Part shown: piece after piece, positions 49,101 through 57,432 of the stretch | Layout: every line of letters begins with the position of its first letter | Position numbering within the stretch: position 1 is the first letter of the stretch | NCBI GenBank assembly: GCA_003021175.1 | Contig: PXQV01000012.1 | Span: forward strand, 281,021 to 345,020 | Direction of reading: 5' to 3' | Origin: Halobacteriales archaeon QH_7_66_36 | Lineage (GTDB): Archaea; Halobacteriota; Halobacteria; Halobacteriales; Haloarculaceae | Length of the DNA stretch: 64,000 nt | The notes under the pieces: generated by a model | Seen by the model: the letters and a program-made list of their open reading frames with translations, nothing else | Told to the model about the DNA's origin: nothing | The model's database searches: none | Program-made: the position numbers and the translations under genes

Positions 49101-49914
49101 CGCCGAGCCGGTCGAGGAACACGTCCTCGGCTCCGCTCCCCTCGTCGTCGGCGCTTCGGCCCCGCTCGTCCATCGACAGCGAGAACATGAACGACGAGCA
49201 GACGGCGTCGACGACCGGCGTCCCCTCTTCGATGAGCCACTCGTCGGTGACGCGCTCGGCGTCCCACTGCTCGTCCGTGTCGGTCGCGGGGTTACAGAAA
49301 ATCGGGAGCGCGTTCGCCCCGTTCGCCTCGATGGCGCGGACCTGCGCATCGACGTAGCGGGTGTTCTCGTGGGTCCAGTGGGACTCGTAGAACCAGACCG
49401 CGACCGTCGGCCGGTTGGGGTCGAACGTCGCCCGCAGGTCTGCGTAGCTCGCGCCCGGGTAGTCGGGGTGGTAGACGCCCTCCGTCGGGAGTTCGACGGG
49501 GTCGTCGTAGGCCCGCTCCGGGCCGAAGCTATCGACCAGATAGCGGACGCAGTTGGCGAGGTTCGCCGTGCCGCCCTTCTCCAGATACTCGTATGTGCGG
49601 TCCCGAACCGCCGCGTCGACGGTCGTGGCCTCGATGGCATAGGCGTCACCGGTCGACTTGACGACGAGCGGGACGCCCGCCTCGGTCAGCCGCTCGACCG
49701 CGTGTTCGTAGCCGGGCATGCTCCCCTCGCCGCCGTGGAGCCACAGGACGACCGCCGTCGCGTCGCCGAGTTCGTCGAGGAACGCGTCGACGTCCTCGAC
49801 GCCGTCGAGGTCGCTCTCCGACCGGGCGAGCACGTCGGCGTCCACCTGCTCGGCCGCGCGCCCCGCCGCCCCGAGTTCGTTCTCCGTCGCCGTGTACAGT
49901 CCGATGGTTGGCAT
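46149..49914 (-). pseudogene. cobN: Cobaltochelatase subunit CobN, split by internal deletion and frameshift near 47265-47276
   Basis: MPTIGLYTATENELG...[40 protein letters not shown]...ALAGEYVPPGGSGAPTRGGVDLLPTG, then frame change to YPEEIGVVAWGTPTVRTRGETIAQVLALMGVEP...FGGFIT-like GGYGAGTNKAVDEGNWDDRGDLADVYVQWGGYALG to the stop. Confidence 0.85.
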
Positions 49915-49937
49915 AACGTTGTTAAACCTCCATTTCG

Positions 49938-49947
49938 CTAATACAAG
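49938..49947 (+). promoter_or_regulatory. Candidate cobalamin-cluster motif CTAATACAAG in cobN/chlID divergent promoter
   Basis: Exact 10-mer recurs inverted at 62738..62747 in the cbiT upstream region. Confidence 0.45.
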
Positions 49948-49948
49948 T

Positions 49949-52285
49949 GTGATTGAACGGAGCACAAGTGAAAAGGATTCCGGCGGGTCCTTCGCCGACG
50001 TGGTCGGGCAGCGGGAGCTGAAGACGGCGCTGCTCGCCGTCGCGGCCGACGACGCCCTCGATGGCCTGCTGATCGAGGGGGAGAAGGGGACCGCGAAGTC
50101 GACGGCGGTGCGGGCGCTCGGCGACCTGCTCCCCACCCAGCGCGCGGTCGCGGACTGTCCGTACGGCTGTCACCCCGACGACCCCGCGCTCCAGTGTGAA
50201 GAGTGCCGGACGCGAGCCGACCCACCGGTCGAGGAGCGGAGCGTTCCGGTGGTGACGCTGCCGCTCGGCGCGACCCGGGACCGCGTCGTCGGCACGCTCT
50301 CGGTGGCGGACGCGATGGCCGGCGACGCCGAGTTCGACCCCGGCCTGCTCGCGCGCGCACATCGGGGCATCCTCTACGTGGACGAGGTGAACCTGCTCGA
50401 CGACCACCTCGTCGACACCCTCCTCGACGCGGCCGCGAGCGGCGTCAATCGGGTCGAGCGCGACGGCGTCTCCGTCACTCATCCCGCCGAGTTCACGCTC
50501 GTCGGGACGATGAATCCCGAGGAGGGCGACCTCCGACCCCAACTGCGCGACCGCTTCGCGCTCAGCACGACCGTCACCGGGCTGGAGGACATCGAGGACC
50601 GCGTGGCCGTGATCGACCGCGCGCTCGAACGAAGTGAGAGCGCGCACAGAGCGAGCGGGAGCAGCGTGGCGCGGAGCGCCACGGGCCGTGCGAGCGGCGA
50701 AGCCGCGAGCAACGCGGGCGACGAGCGGGAGCCCGCGAACAGAGCGAGCGGGAGTGACCAGCGGGAACGACACGCGAGCAGTGTGCGCGACCGCAGAGAG
50801 AGCGCAGACGAAGCGAGCGGTGAAACCGCGAGCAACGCGCTCGATGTGGTAGAACCCACGAGCCCTGCCGACCGGCTGGCGACGGCCCGCGACCTACTCG
50901 CCGAAGTCACGCTCCCCGACGAGTTCGCCGCCGAGATCGCGGAACTGTGTCGGGACGCCGGCGTCGACGGCCACCGGGGGGACATCGCGGCGGCCCGCGC
51001 GTCTCGCGCGCTGGCGGCGCTCGACGGCCGGACGCGCGTCCTCGAATCGGACGTGCGCCGCGCGGCCGAGTTCGCGCTCGCCCACCGGCTCCGCTCCACC
51101 CCGTTCGAGGACGCGCCCGACCCCGAGGACGTGGTCGACGACCACTTCGAGGACAGGGAGGGGGCCGAGAGCGAGCAGGAGTCCGGAGGGGGCGACGACG
51201 CGACAGACGAGGGCGGCGACGACCCGGCGGACGAATCGGCGGAGTCGGCGGGCGACGAGGACGGCGAGGCCGACGCGCGCCCCGAGGACACCGGTGACGG
51301 CGAGGAGGGCGACACCGGGAGCGGCGAGCGACCCGAGCCAGCCGGCGACGGCGACGGGGGTCCCGACGATGCCGGCATCGAGCCATTACCGGAGCCGTCG
51401 GGCGCGGACGACGGCGAGCAGGGCGAGGACGACGACCGGTCGGAGCAGGACGGCACGGATGAAGGAGACGGCGACGAGGAGGAGGCCACGCCGCTCGTCC
51501 CCGGCGCGCAGCGGGCGTCGGTCGGTGAGTCGGCCGCGCCCGACCTCGCGGCCCCCGAGGTGACTGGAGCCGAAACCACGGGTGACGGACGGGCGAGTGC
51601 GGCTCCGGACACCGACGGCACCGGGCCGCGGGTGCGAACGGAGCGGGCGGGGACGGACGACAGCATCGACGCCACGGCGTCGGTGCGAGCGGCCGCGACC
51701 CGAGGGTCCGACACGGTGGCCTCGCAGGATCTCCGGCAGTCCGTGCGAGCGGACGAAGCGGAGACGCTCGTGTTGTTCGTCGTGGACGCGAGCGCGTCGA
51801 TGCGGCCGGCGATGCGCGCGGCGAAGGGGACCGTGCTCGAACTGCTGCGCGACGCCTACGAGACGCGGGACGCGGTGGGGTTCGTCGCCTTCGCCGGCGA
51901 GGACAGCGAGGTGTTGCTGCCGCCGACGGACAGCGTGACGCTGGCGGCCCGTCACCTGAAGGAACTCCCCACCGGCGACCGGACGCCGCTGTCGGCGGGG
52001 CTGCGAACCGCGCGGACGGTACTCGACCGTGCGGACCCGGCCGCGAGCGTGGTCGTGCTCGTCACCGACGGCCGAGGGAACGTCGGCGACAGCCCGGTCG
52101 CGGAGACGCGCGCGGCCGCCGAACGGCTCGCGGAGCGTGACCCGTCCGTGGTCGTCGTCGATGCCGGCGAGGACGGCGACCGCGGCGCGCTCGTTGATCT
52201 CGTCGTCGAGACCACCGACGGTCGCCGTGTCCCACTCGACGCGCTCTCGGCCGCGCGGGTCGACGCCGCGGCGAGTCGAAACTGA
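49949..52285 (+). CDS. Magnesium/cobalt chelatase-like protein: AAA+ ATPase (ChlI) fused to VWA domain (ChlD) with repeat-derived insertion
   Basis: GTG start; GEKGTAKSTAVRALGDLLP, GILYVDEVNLLDDHLVDTLLD, GTMNPEEGDLRPQLRDRF; VWA LFVVDASASMRPAMRAAKGTVLELLRDAY; acidic linker. Confidence 0.9.
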   Translation: MIERSTSEKDSGGSFADVVGQRELKTALLAVAADDALDGLLIEGEKGTAKSTAVRALGDLLPTQRAVADCPYGCHPDDPALQCEECRTRADPPVEERSVPVVTLPLGATRDRVVGTLSVADAMAGDAEFDPGLLARAHRGILYVDEVNLLDDHLVDTLLDAAASGVNRVERDGVSVTHPAEFTLVGTMNPEEGDLRPQLRDRFALSTTVTGLEDIEDRVAVIDRALERSESAHRASGSSVARSATGRASGEAASNAGDEREPANRASGSDQRERHASSVRDRRESADEASGETASNALDVVEPTSPADRLATARDLLAEVTLPDEFAAEIAELCRDAGVDGHRGDIAAARASRALAALDGRTRVLESDVRRAAEFALAHRLRSTPFEDAPDPEDVVDDHFEDREGAESEQESGGGDDATDEGGDDPADESAESAGDEDGEADARPEDTGDGEEGDTGSGERPEPAGDGDGGPDDAGIEPLPEPSGADDGEQGEDDDRSEQDGTDEGDGDEEEATPLVPGAQRASVGESAAPDLAAPEVTGAETTGDGRASAAPDTDGTGPRVRTERAGTDDSIDATASVRAAATRGSDTVASQDLRQSVRADEAETLVLFVVDASASMRPAMRAAKGTVLELLRDAYETRDAVGFVAFAGEDSEVLLPPTDSVTLAARHLKELPTGDRTPLSAGLRTARTVLDRADPAASVVVLVTDGRGNVGDSPVAETRAAAERLAERDPSVVVVDAGEDGDRGALVDLVVETTDGRRVPLDALSAARVDAAASRN
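50625..50850 (+). repeat. GAGCGAG-type repeat expansion inside the chlI/D coding region
   Basis: 27-nt near-repeat GCGAGCGGYGAARCCGCGAGCAACGCG at 50690..50716 and 50813..50839; CAGAGCGAGCGGGAG at 50647..50661 and 50740..50754. Confidence 0.75.
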
Positions 52286-52316
52286 GATTTCTCTCACCCG
52301 GAACTTTTACAATCTT

Positions 52317-52328
52317 ACTTGTTCTTGG
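52317..52328 (+). promoter_or_regulatory. Candidate variant of cobalamin-cluster motif (ACTTGTTCTTGG) upstream of cbtB
   Basis: Resembles CTTGTATTAG; 17 nt upstream of the cbtB start. Confidence 0.3.
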
Positions 52329-52344
52329 TCAAATCGAGTTTCAC

Positions 52345-52533
52345 ATGGCGACATCGACCGACACGGTGACCGGACGGATCGACGGCGCGCGAACGGAGCT
52401 GACGGTGACACAACTGCTCGCGGGACTGCTGCTCGTCGGCGTGCTCGGCGGCGCGCTGCTGTTCGCACAGGAGCCAGCGCTCCACGACGCGATGCACAAC
52501 TTCCGGCACGCGGCCGGCATCACCTGCCACTGA
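52345..52533 (+). CDS. cbtB: CbtB-type cobalt transporter small subunit
   Basis: 62 aa single-TM with His/Cys C-terminus DAMHNFRHAAGITCH; followed by CbtA. Confidence 0.85.
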   Translation: MATSTDTVTGRIDGARTELTVTQLLAGLLLVGVLGGALLFAQEPALHDAMHNFRHAAGITCH

Positions 52534-52535
52534 GC

Positions 52536-53240
52536 ATGTTCGCACGGTACGCGGCTCGGGGGCTGAAGGCGGGTGTCGTCGCGGGCGCGGCGTTCGGGCT
52601 GTTCGTCGCGTTCGTCGGCGACCCGCTGGTGCGGCTCTCCGAGGCGGTCGTCGCGGGCCACGAACACGCCGGCGAGGCGGGCGGTGCCGTACTCGCGTCG
52701 GCGACGAGCGTCGCTGCCGGCGGACTGTGGGGGCTGCTCGCCGGGCTCTGCTTCGGGGTTGCGTACTACGTCGCCGAACCGGCGCTACCCGGCGGCGCGG
52801 ACGCCCGGAGTTACCTGCTCGCAGCCGCCGGCTTCGTGACCGTCGCCGGCGCGCCGTGGCTCGTGCTGCCGCCCCAGCCCGCGGGCGTCGAGCCGGCGCT
52901 CGGCACCGAGGTCCGGCTGTTCTGGTACGCGACGATGATGGTCGCCGGCGCGCTCGTCTGCGGGCTCTCGCTGGCCGCGTACTCGCGACTCCAGTATCAG
53001 GGGCGGACGGCCGGACTCGGCGCTGCCGTGGTCCCGTTCGTGCTCCCGCTCGGGCTGGCAGCCGTCGCCCCCGCCGCGGCGACCGCTCCCGACCCGACGC
53101 TCGCGGCGGCCTACCGCGGTGTCGTCGCCTCGGGGCAGGTTCTCCTGTGGGGGACGCTCGCGGCGGCACACTCGTGGCTCGCCCGGCGGTCGTCCGTGGC
53201 GACCCGCGAGACGCTCGACGCTCCGGCGAGCGCCGACTGA
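52536..53240 (+). CDS. cbtA: CbtA-family cobalt transporter
   Basis: Multi-TM; GLKAGVVAGAAFGLFVAFVGDPLVRLSE, RLFWYATMMVAGALVCGLSLAAYSRLQ. Confidence 0.85.
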   Translation: MFARYAARGLKAGVVAGAAFGLFVAFVGDPLVRLSEAVVAGHEHAGEAGGAVLASATSVAAGGLWGLLAGLCFGVAYYVAEPALPGGADARSYLLAAAGFVTVAGAPWLVLPPQPAGVEPALGTEVRLFWYATMMVAGALVCGLSLAAYSRLQYQGRTAGLGAAVVPFVLPLGLAAVAPAAATAPDPTLAAAYRGVVASGQVLLWGTLAAAHSWLARRSSVATRETLDAPASAD

Positions 53241-53584
53241 TGGAGGACCGGACCGCCCACGTCGAGGCGAGCGGCTTCACCGACCACGTGCTCGTCTGCA
53301 CAACCGACCGCGACGGCAAGCACGCCTGCTGTGGCGAGGCGAAGGCCGACGACGTGCTCGACGCGGTCAAGGAGTGGCTCCGCGACCGCGGCGTCTTCTG
53401 GTCGTCCGTCCACGTCGCCGAGACGAGCTGTCTCGGTCTGTGTAGCGAGTCGGGGACCGCCGTCGCCATCCAGCCGCGCGGCCGCTGGTACGCCGGCGTC
53501 ACCCCGAGCGAGGTTTCCGACCTGCTCGAAGCGGAGTTCGGTTCCGACGCCGACCGGCTTGGAGTCGGGCCCACAGTCAAATAG
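53240..53584 (+). CDS. Thioredoxin-like (2Fe-2S) ferredoxin
   Basis: HVLVCTTDRDGKHACCGEAKADDVLDAVKEWLRDRGV...ETSCLGLCSESGTAVAIQPRGRWYAGVTPSEV. Confidence 0.85.
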   Translation: MEDRTAHVEASGFTDHVLVCTTDRDGKHACCGEAKADDVLDAVKEWLRDRGVFWSSVHVAETSCLGLCSESGTAVAIQPRGRWYAGVTPSEVSDLLEAEFGSDADRLGVGPTVK

Positions 53585-53679
53585 TCGCGCCGCATCTCGT
53601 CACGAGTTTGTGTACGTCTCCTGACGGCTGTCGCGCTCGTCTAAAACGTCGAGAGAGTCGCGTACTCCGAGTCGCGCCG

Positions 53680-54918
53680 TCAGTCGCCGCGCTGGACGTG
53701 GAGTCGATAGGCACCGAGCGTCCCGTCGCCGTCGTGATAGGCGACCGGCTCCTCGACTGCGACGGCCGTATCCCCGTCGAGCGCGGCGGCCGTGACGACG
53801 CCCTCGGCGTCGAGGGTCGTCCCTTCGCCCGAGTCGATCTCGAACGTCCGGAGGCCGTGGGCCGCCGGGTCACGCTCCCGGAAGTGCTGTGCGCCGGGGA
53901 CGGCGACCCGATCGCCGTCGGTGCCGACGCCCCCGGCGAAGCCGCCGACTGGAGCCGTCCAGCGTCGCTCGCCGTCGAGGGTGTAGCCGAAGGCCGTGTG
54001 CTCGTCGGGGTGGAGCCCGTCCGTCTCTCGTGAGCCGACGGCGTAGGTGTTTCCGGTGACGAAGACGACGCCTTCTGGGCTACTACAGACATGGTTCGGA
54101 TACGCGTAGAGCCGTTCCCCGTCCCGGTCCACGGGGGTCGCGAGGTCGACGCGCCACCGCTCCCGGCCGCCCGGCCCGAGCCGATAGCCGCGGTAGTCGC
54201 CGTGGCTCGCGAGGACCAGACCGTCCTCGCACAGCGAGACGTCGCCGACGCGGCGGCCGCCGTCGGTACCGGGGTCCCACGTCCACCACGGGTCGCCAGT
54301 GGCCGCGTCGAGAACGACCAACCCGTGCTGGTGATCGCCCGGACACCGGTTGTACGCCACGGCGACGCGGTTGGCGTCGGCGGCGACCGAGATGGGGGAG
54401 GCGTCCGCGCCGTAGCGCCACGCGGTCGTCCCGTCCGGCCCGAACGCGTAGACGCGGCTCTGGAAGCGGCGCTCCCCGTCGACGCGCTCGTAGCGGCGCG
54501 CCGCGGCGTAGAGTCGGCCGTTCGCGGCCGTCAGCGACGCGACGAACGGGAGTTGGAACCGCGCGAGCTTGGTCGGTCCGCCGACGTCGTCGGCGGTTCG
54601 GTAGCGCCACCGGACCGCGCCGGTCACGGCGTCGTGGAGCCGTATCTCGCCGTCGGGGCCGCGCTCGCCGACCGCGACGCCGTCAGCGAAGGGAACGGCG
54701 GCGACCACCGCGCTGTCGCCCGCCTCCGACTGCCACCGCTCGGCCAGCGTCTCGCGGTCGAACGCCCGGACAGTGCCGTCGGCGGTTCCGACGACGACCG
54801 CGGAGGCGGTCACGGCGACGGCCGAGCGGCGACCGGCGTGTCGCGACCGGGCCGGCTCCACCTCGCCCAGCGACGTGCTGGCGGGCGACGGCCGGCTCTC
54901 GGGGGACGCGTCAGCCAT
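53680..54918 (-). CDS. PQQ-like beta-propeller repeat protein
   Basis: Repeated ...GTVRAFDRETLAERWQSEAGD..., VTGAVRWRYRTADD, DGTTAWRYGADASPISVAAD, AATGDPWWTWDPGTDG. Confidence 0.8.
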   Translation of the reverse strand: MADASPESRPSPASTSLGEVEPARSRHAGRRSAVAVTASAVVVGTADGTVRAFDRETLAERWQSEAGDSAVVAAVPFADGVAVGERGPDGEIRLHDAVTGAVRWRYRTADDVGGPTKLARFQLPFVASLTAANGRLYAAARRYERVDGERRFQSRVYAFGPDGTTAWRYGADASPISVAADANRVAVAYNRCPGDHQHGLVVLDAATGDPWWTWDPGTDGGRRVGDVSLCEDGLVLASHGDYRGYRLGPGGRERWRVDLATPVDRDGERLYAYPNHVCSSPEGVVFVTGNTYAVGSRETDGLHPDEHTAFGYTLDGERRWTAPVGGFAGGVGTDGDRVAVPGAQHFRERDPAAHGLRTFEIDSGEGTTLDAEGVVTAAALDGDTAVAVEEPVAYHDGDGTLGAYRLHVQRGD

Positions 54919-55285
54919 CCTCGACGGGGAACGCCTCGTGGAGCACCTCGTGGGCCTCCCCCAGTCCGCCGAGCACGTCCTCGCCTTGGTCGGTGAGGCG
55001 GCTCACGGCGCGTTCGGCATCGCGGACGGCGACGAGCCGGCCTCGGAGGTAATCGTACGACGGGTCCGCCGAGTCGGTCTCGGCGATTTCAGCCTCGAGG
55101 TCGACGAGCGCCGCGTCGAGATGGCGGGCCAGTTCCGCGAGCGTGTCGGCATCCGCGAGCGCGCCGATGGGGCCGTCGAGGTGGCCCGCCAGTTCCTGCT
55201 CCGCGTGGTCGCGGGCGCTGCGGTCCTCGGTGCCGAGGACGTTCATCAGTCCGAGTCGTAGGGCTTCGAGTTCGTGACAGGTCAT
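54911..55285 (-). CDS. DUF3209 family protein
   Basis: MTCHELEALRLGLMNVLGTEDRSARDHAEQEL...; family recognised from cobalamin-cluster context. Confidence 0.75.
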   Translation of the reverse strand: MTCHELEALRLGLMNVLGTEDRSARDHAEQELAGHLDGPIGALADADTLAELARHLDAALVDLEAEIAETDSADPSYDYLRGRLVAVRDAERAVSRLTDQGEDVLGGLGEAHEVLHEAFPVEDG

Positions 55286-56502
55286 AGCGTCTGGTCGACG
55301 AGGTCCGAGACGATGCGCTCGCGGTCGAGATGCGAGGAGACGATGCGGTCGGCGTCGTCGGTGTCCACGTCCCCGTACCAGACGCCGTCGGGGTAGACGG
55401 CCACCATCGGACCCTCCCCGCAGCGCCCGAGACAGGAGGTGCGGGAGATACGCGCGTCACAGGCGTCCGAGTCGCGGGCCGCCTGTCGGAGCCGTTCGAG
55501 GACTTCGGGCGCGCCGTCGGCCGCGCACGTCTGGTTCGTGCAGACGGCGACGTGGTGGGCCGGCGCGTCGTGGACGTGCGGGTCGTCGTCCACGTTCTCG
55601 CGGTCGGCGTGTGCCTCCTGATGTGTGAGCGCGCGCAGCGTCGCCCGGGCACCGCCCACGTCCTCCTCGTAGCCGTCGAGTTCAACCTTGTACTTGCAGG
55701 TGTCACAGGACATGTTCACGGAGTCGGTGCGCGCCTCCTGCCAGCGGTCGCCGAGCACGTCCAGCAGGCGGCTGTCGGTGCCCAGCGGGTCGCCGGCACC
55801 GGCGTCGACGTACGGATACTCCGCGTCGAACTCGGCCGCGCCGTCGCGGATGCGCCCGGTGAGCACGCCGTCGCCGAGCATGTACGGCAGGACGACCACC
55901 GCGTCGGGGCGCGACTTGGCGACGGTGTGGAGCGTCTCGTCGAGCGTCGGCTCCGTCACGCCGATGAACGTCGCCGCCGCCCGCGAGAACGAGCGACCCT
56001 CGTACAGCAGGCGGGCGAGCTTGTGCGCGTCGGCGTTCGCGTCCGGGTCCGAGGAGCCGCGGGCGCAGACGACGACCGCCACGTCGTCCGTCTCGCGGTC
56101 GACACCCAGCTCCGCCTCGACGGCGGCAGCCCGGTCGTCGAGCAGGTCGACCAGCGCCGGGTGGACGCCGAGGTGGCCGCCCGCGTCGATACCGACGTCG
56201 TGGGTCGCGCGGGCCTGCTCGACGGCCAGCGGCACGTCGTTCTTGACGTGGCTCGCGGCGAACAGCGACAGCTGGACGACGGTCAGCCGCGAGACGGCCG
56301 GCGCGAGCCCGGCGATGGCGTCGGGAATCGACGGCTCCGCGAGTTCGAGGAAGCCGGCGTCGACCGGCACGCCCAGTCGCTCTTCGAGGGCGACCGCGAG
56401 CGTCCGCACCTGCTCGTTGGACTTCTCGCGCCGGGAGCCGTGCCCGACGAGCAGGACCGCCTCGTCGTCGAGGGCGACGGCCGCAGACTCGGTGGCGGTC
56501 AT
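55282..56502 (-). CDS. cbiX: Sirohydrochlorin cobaltochelatase CbiX fused to C-terminal (2Fe-2S) ferredoxin domain
   Basis: VLLVGHGSRREKSNEQVRTLAVALEERLG, SLFAASHVKNDVPLAVEQAR, MSCDTCKYKVEL (MxCxxC), CTNQTCAADGAPEVLERLRQ...TSCLGRCGEGPMVAVYPDGVWYGDV. Confidence 0.9.
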   Translation of the reverse strand: MTATESAAVALDDEAVLLVGHGSRREKSNEQVRTLAVALEERLGVPVDAGFLELAEPSIPDAIAGLAPAVSRLTVVQLSLFAASHVKNDVPLAVEQARATHDVGIDAGGHLGVHPALVDLLDDRAAAVEAELGVDRETDDVAVVVCARGSSDPDANADAHKLARLLYEGRSFSRAAATFIGVTEPTLDETLHTVAKSRPDAVVVLPYMLGDGVLTGRIRDGAAEFDAEYPYVDAGAGDPLGTDSRLLDVLGDRWQEARTDSVNMSCDTCKYKVELDGYEEDVGGARATLRALTHQEAHADRENVDDDPHVHDAPAHHVAVCTNQTCAADGAPEVLERLRQAARDSDACDARISRTSCLGRCGEGPMVAVYPDGVWYGDVDTDDADRIVSSHLDRERIVSDLVDQTL

Positions 56503-57203
56503 AACTCCCCAACCGCGTGGCCGGTCGCGCGCTCGACGCTCCGGTGGAGCTTCCGCCGGCGGTCGTCGGCGTACAGCCCCGAGGCGTCGCTGCCGTCGTA
56601 CACCCACTCGGCGAACGCGGCGGTGTCGGCGTCGTCCGCGAGCCCGAACCAGTAGCCGCCCGAGGACGTCTCCGAGAGGTCGTCCGTCGGCGCGTGCGGC
56701 TCGGCGGCGGTCAGTTGGGAGCGAACCGTTTCGAGCAGCCGGTCGTCGTCGTGGACGAAGGAGACGCCCACCGAGTTCGACGACTCGCGGAAGCAGACCG
56801 TCCCGCAGGCTTCGAGGACGCCGCGCAGTAACTGTGCGCGGTGGTCGGCGAACGCGTCGAGCCGGTAGCCGCCGGGCTGGCCGTCGACCGGGAGTCCGAA
56901 CGCCGCGCCCGCGCGCCGTGCCACGTCACCGAACACCTGCAGCTCGTACTCGTCCTCGTAGCGGACGACCGAGGCGTCGTGGGCCGACTCGCGGGCCGTC
57001 GTCTCGTGGCTGCGGCTGTCCGCGCCAGCGACGGCCGCGAGCGCGTCGGCGGCCGTCTCGTCGCCGGTGCGCACCGTCACGCAGTCCGCCGAGAGGTCGC
57101 CGTCGCCGACGACCCGTCCCCAGAAGTATGCCGTCTCGGGAGTGGCGGCCAGCAGGTCCGCCGCCGGCGCGGGGGTCGGCGCGGGAGCCTCGGACTCACT
57201 CAT
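56499..57203 (-). CDS. Cobalamin-operon protein with LAGLIDADG-like fold signature
   Basis: AYFWGRVVGDGDLSADCVTVRT, QLLRGVLEACGTVCFRESSNSVGVSFVHDDDRLLETVRSQL, WVYDGSDASGLYADDRRRKL. Confidence 0.65.
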   Translation of the reverse strand: MSESEAPAPTPAPAADLLAATPETAYFWGRVVGDGDLSADCVTVRTGDETAADALAAVAGADSRSHETTARESAHDASVVRYEDEYELQVFGDVARRAGAAFGLPVDGQPGGYRLDAFADHRAQLLRGVLEACGTVCFRESSNSVGVSFVHDDDRLLETVRSQLTAAEPHAPTDDLSETSSGGYWFGLADDADTAAFAEWVYDGSDASGLYADDRRRKLHRSVERATGHAVGEL

Positions 57204-57432
57204 CGCCCACTACCTCCACCTTGATGGCGTCCAGTGGACAGGCGGCCGCGGCACCCTCGGCGGCGGCCAGTCGGTCGTCGTCGAAGCGGGCGACGGTCGT
57301 TTCCTCGGTCGCGGTGTCGGCGATGGCGGCGAGACCGTCCTCGCTCTCGACGAACCGGTCGTCGCGAACGAGACACGCGAAGACGCCGTCGCAGGCGTCC
57401 CGGTCGAGCCGGATAGCGTACTCAGTAGTCAT
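57196..57432 (-). CDS. Ferredoxin
   Basis: 78 aa; YAIRLDRDACDGVFACLVRDDRFVE...AAAACPLDAIKVEVV. Confidence 0.85.
   Translation of the reverse strand: MTTEYAIRLDRDACDGVFACLVRDDRFVESEDGLAAIADTATEETTVARFDDDRLAAAEGAAAACPLDAIKVEVVGDE

Noticed and set aside
49915-49948. Cobalamin riboswitch upstream of cobN/chlID
   Set aside because: The gap is only 34 nt and has no B12-box-like structure; too short for a riboswitch.
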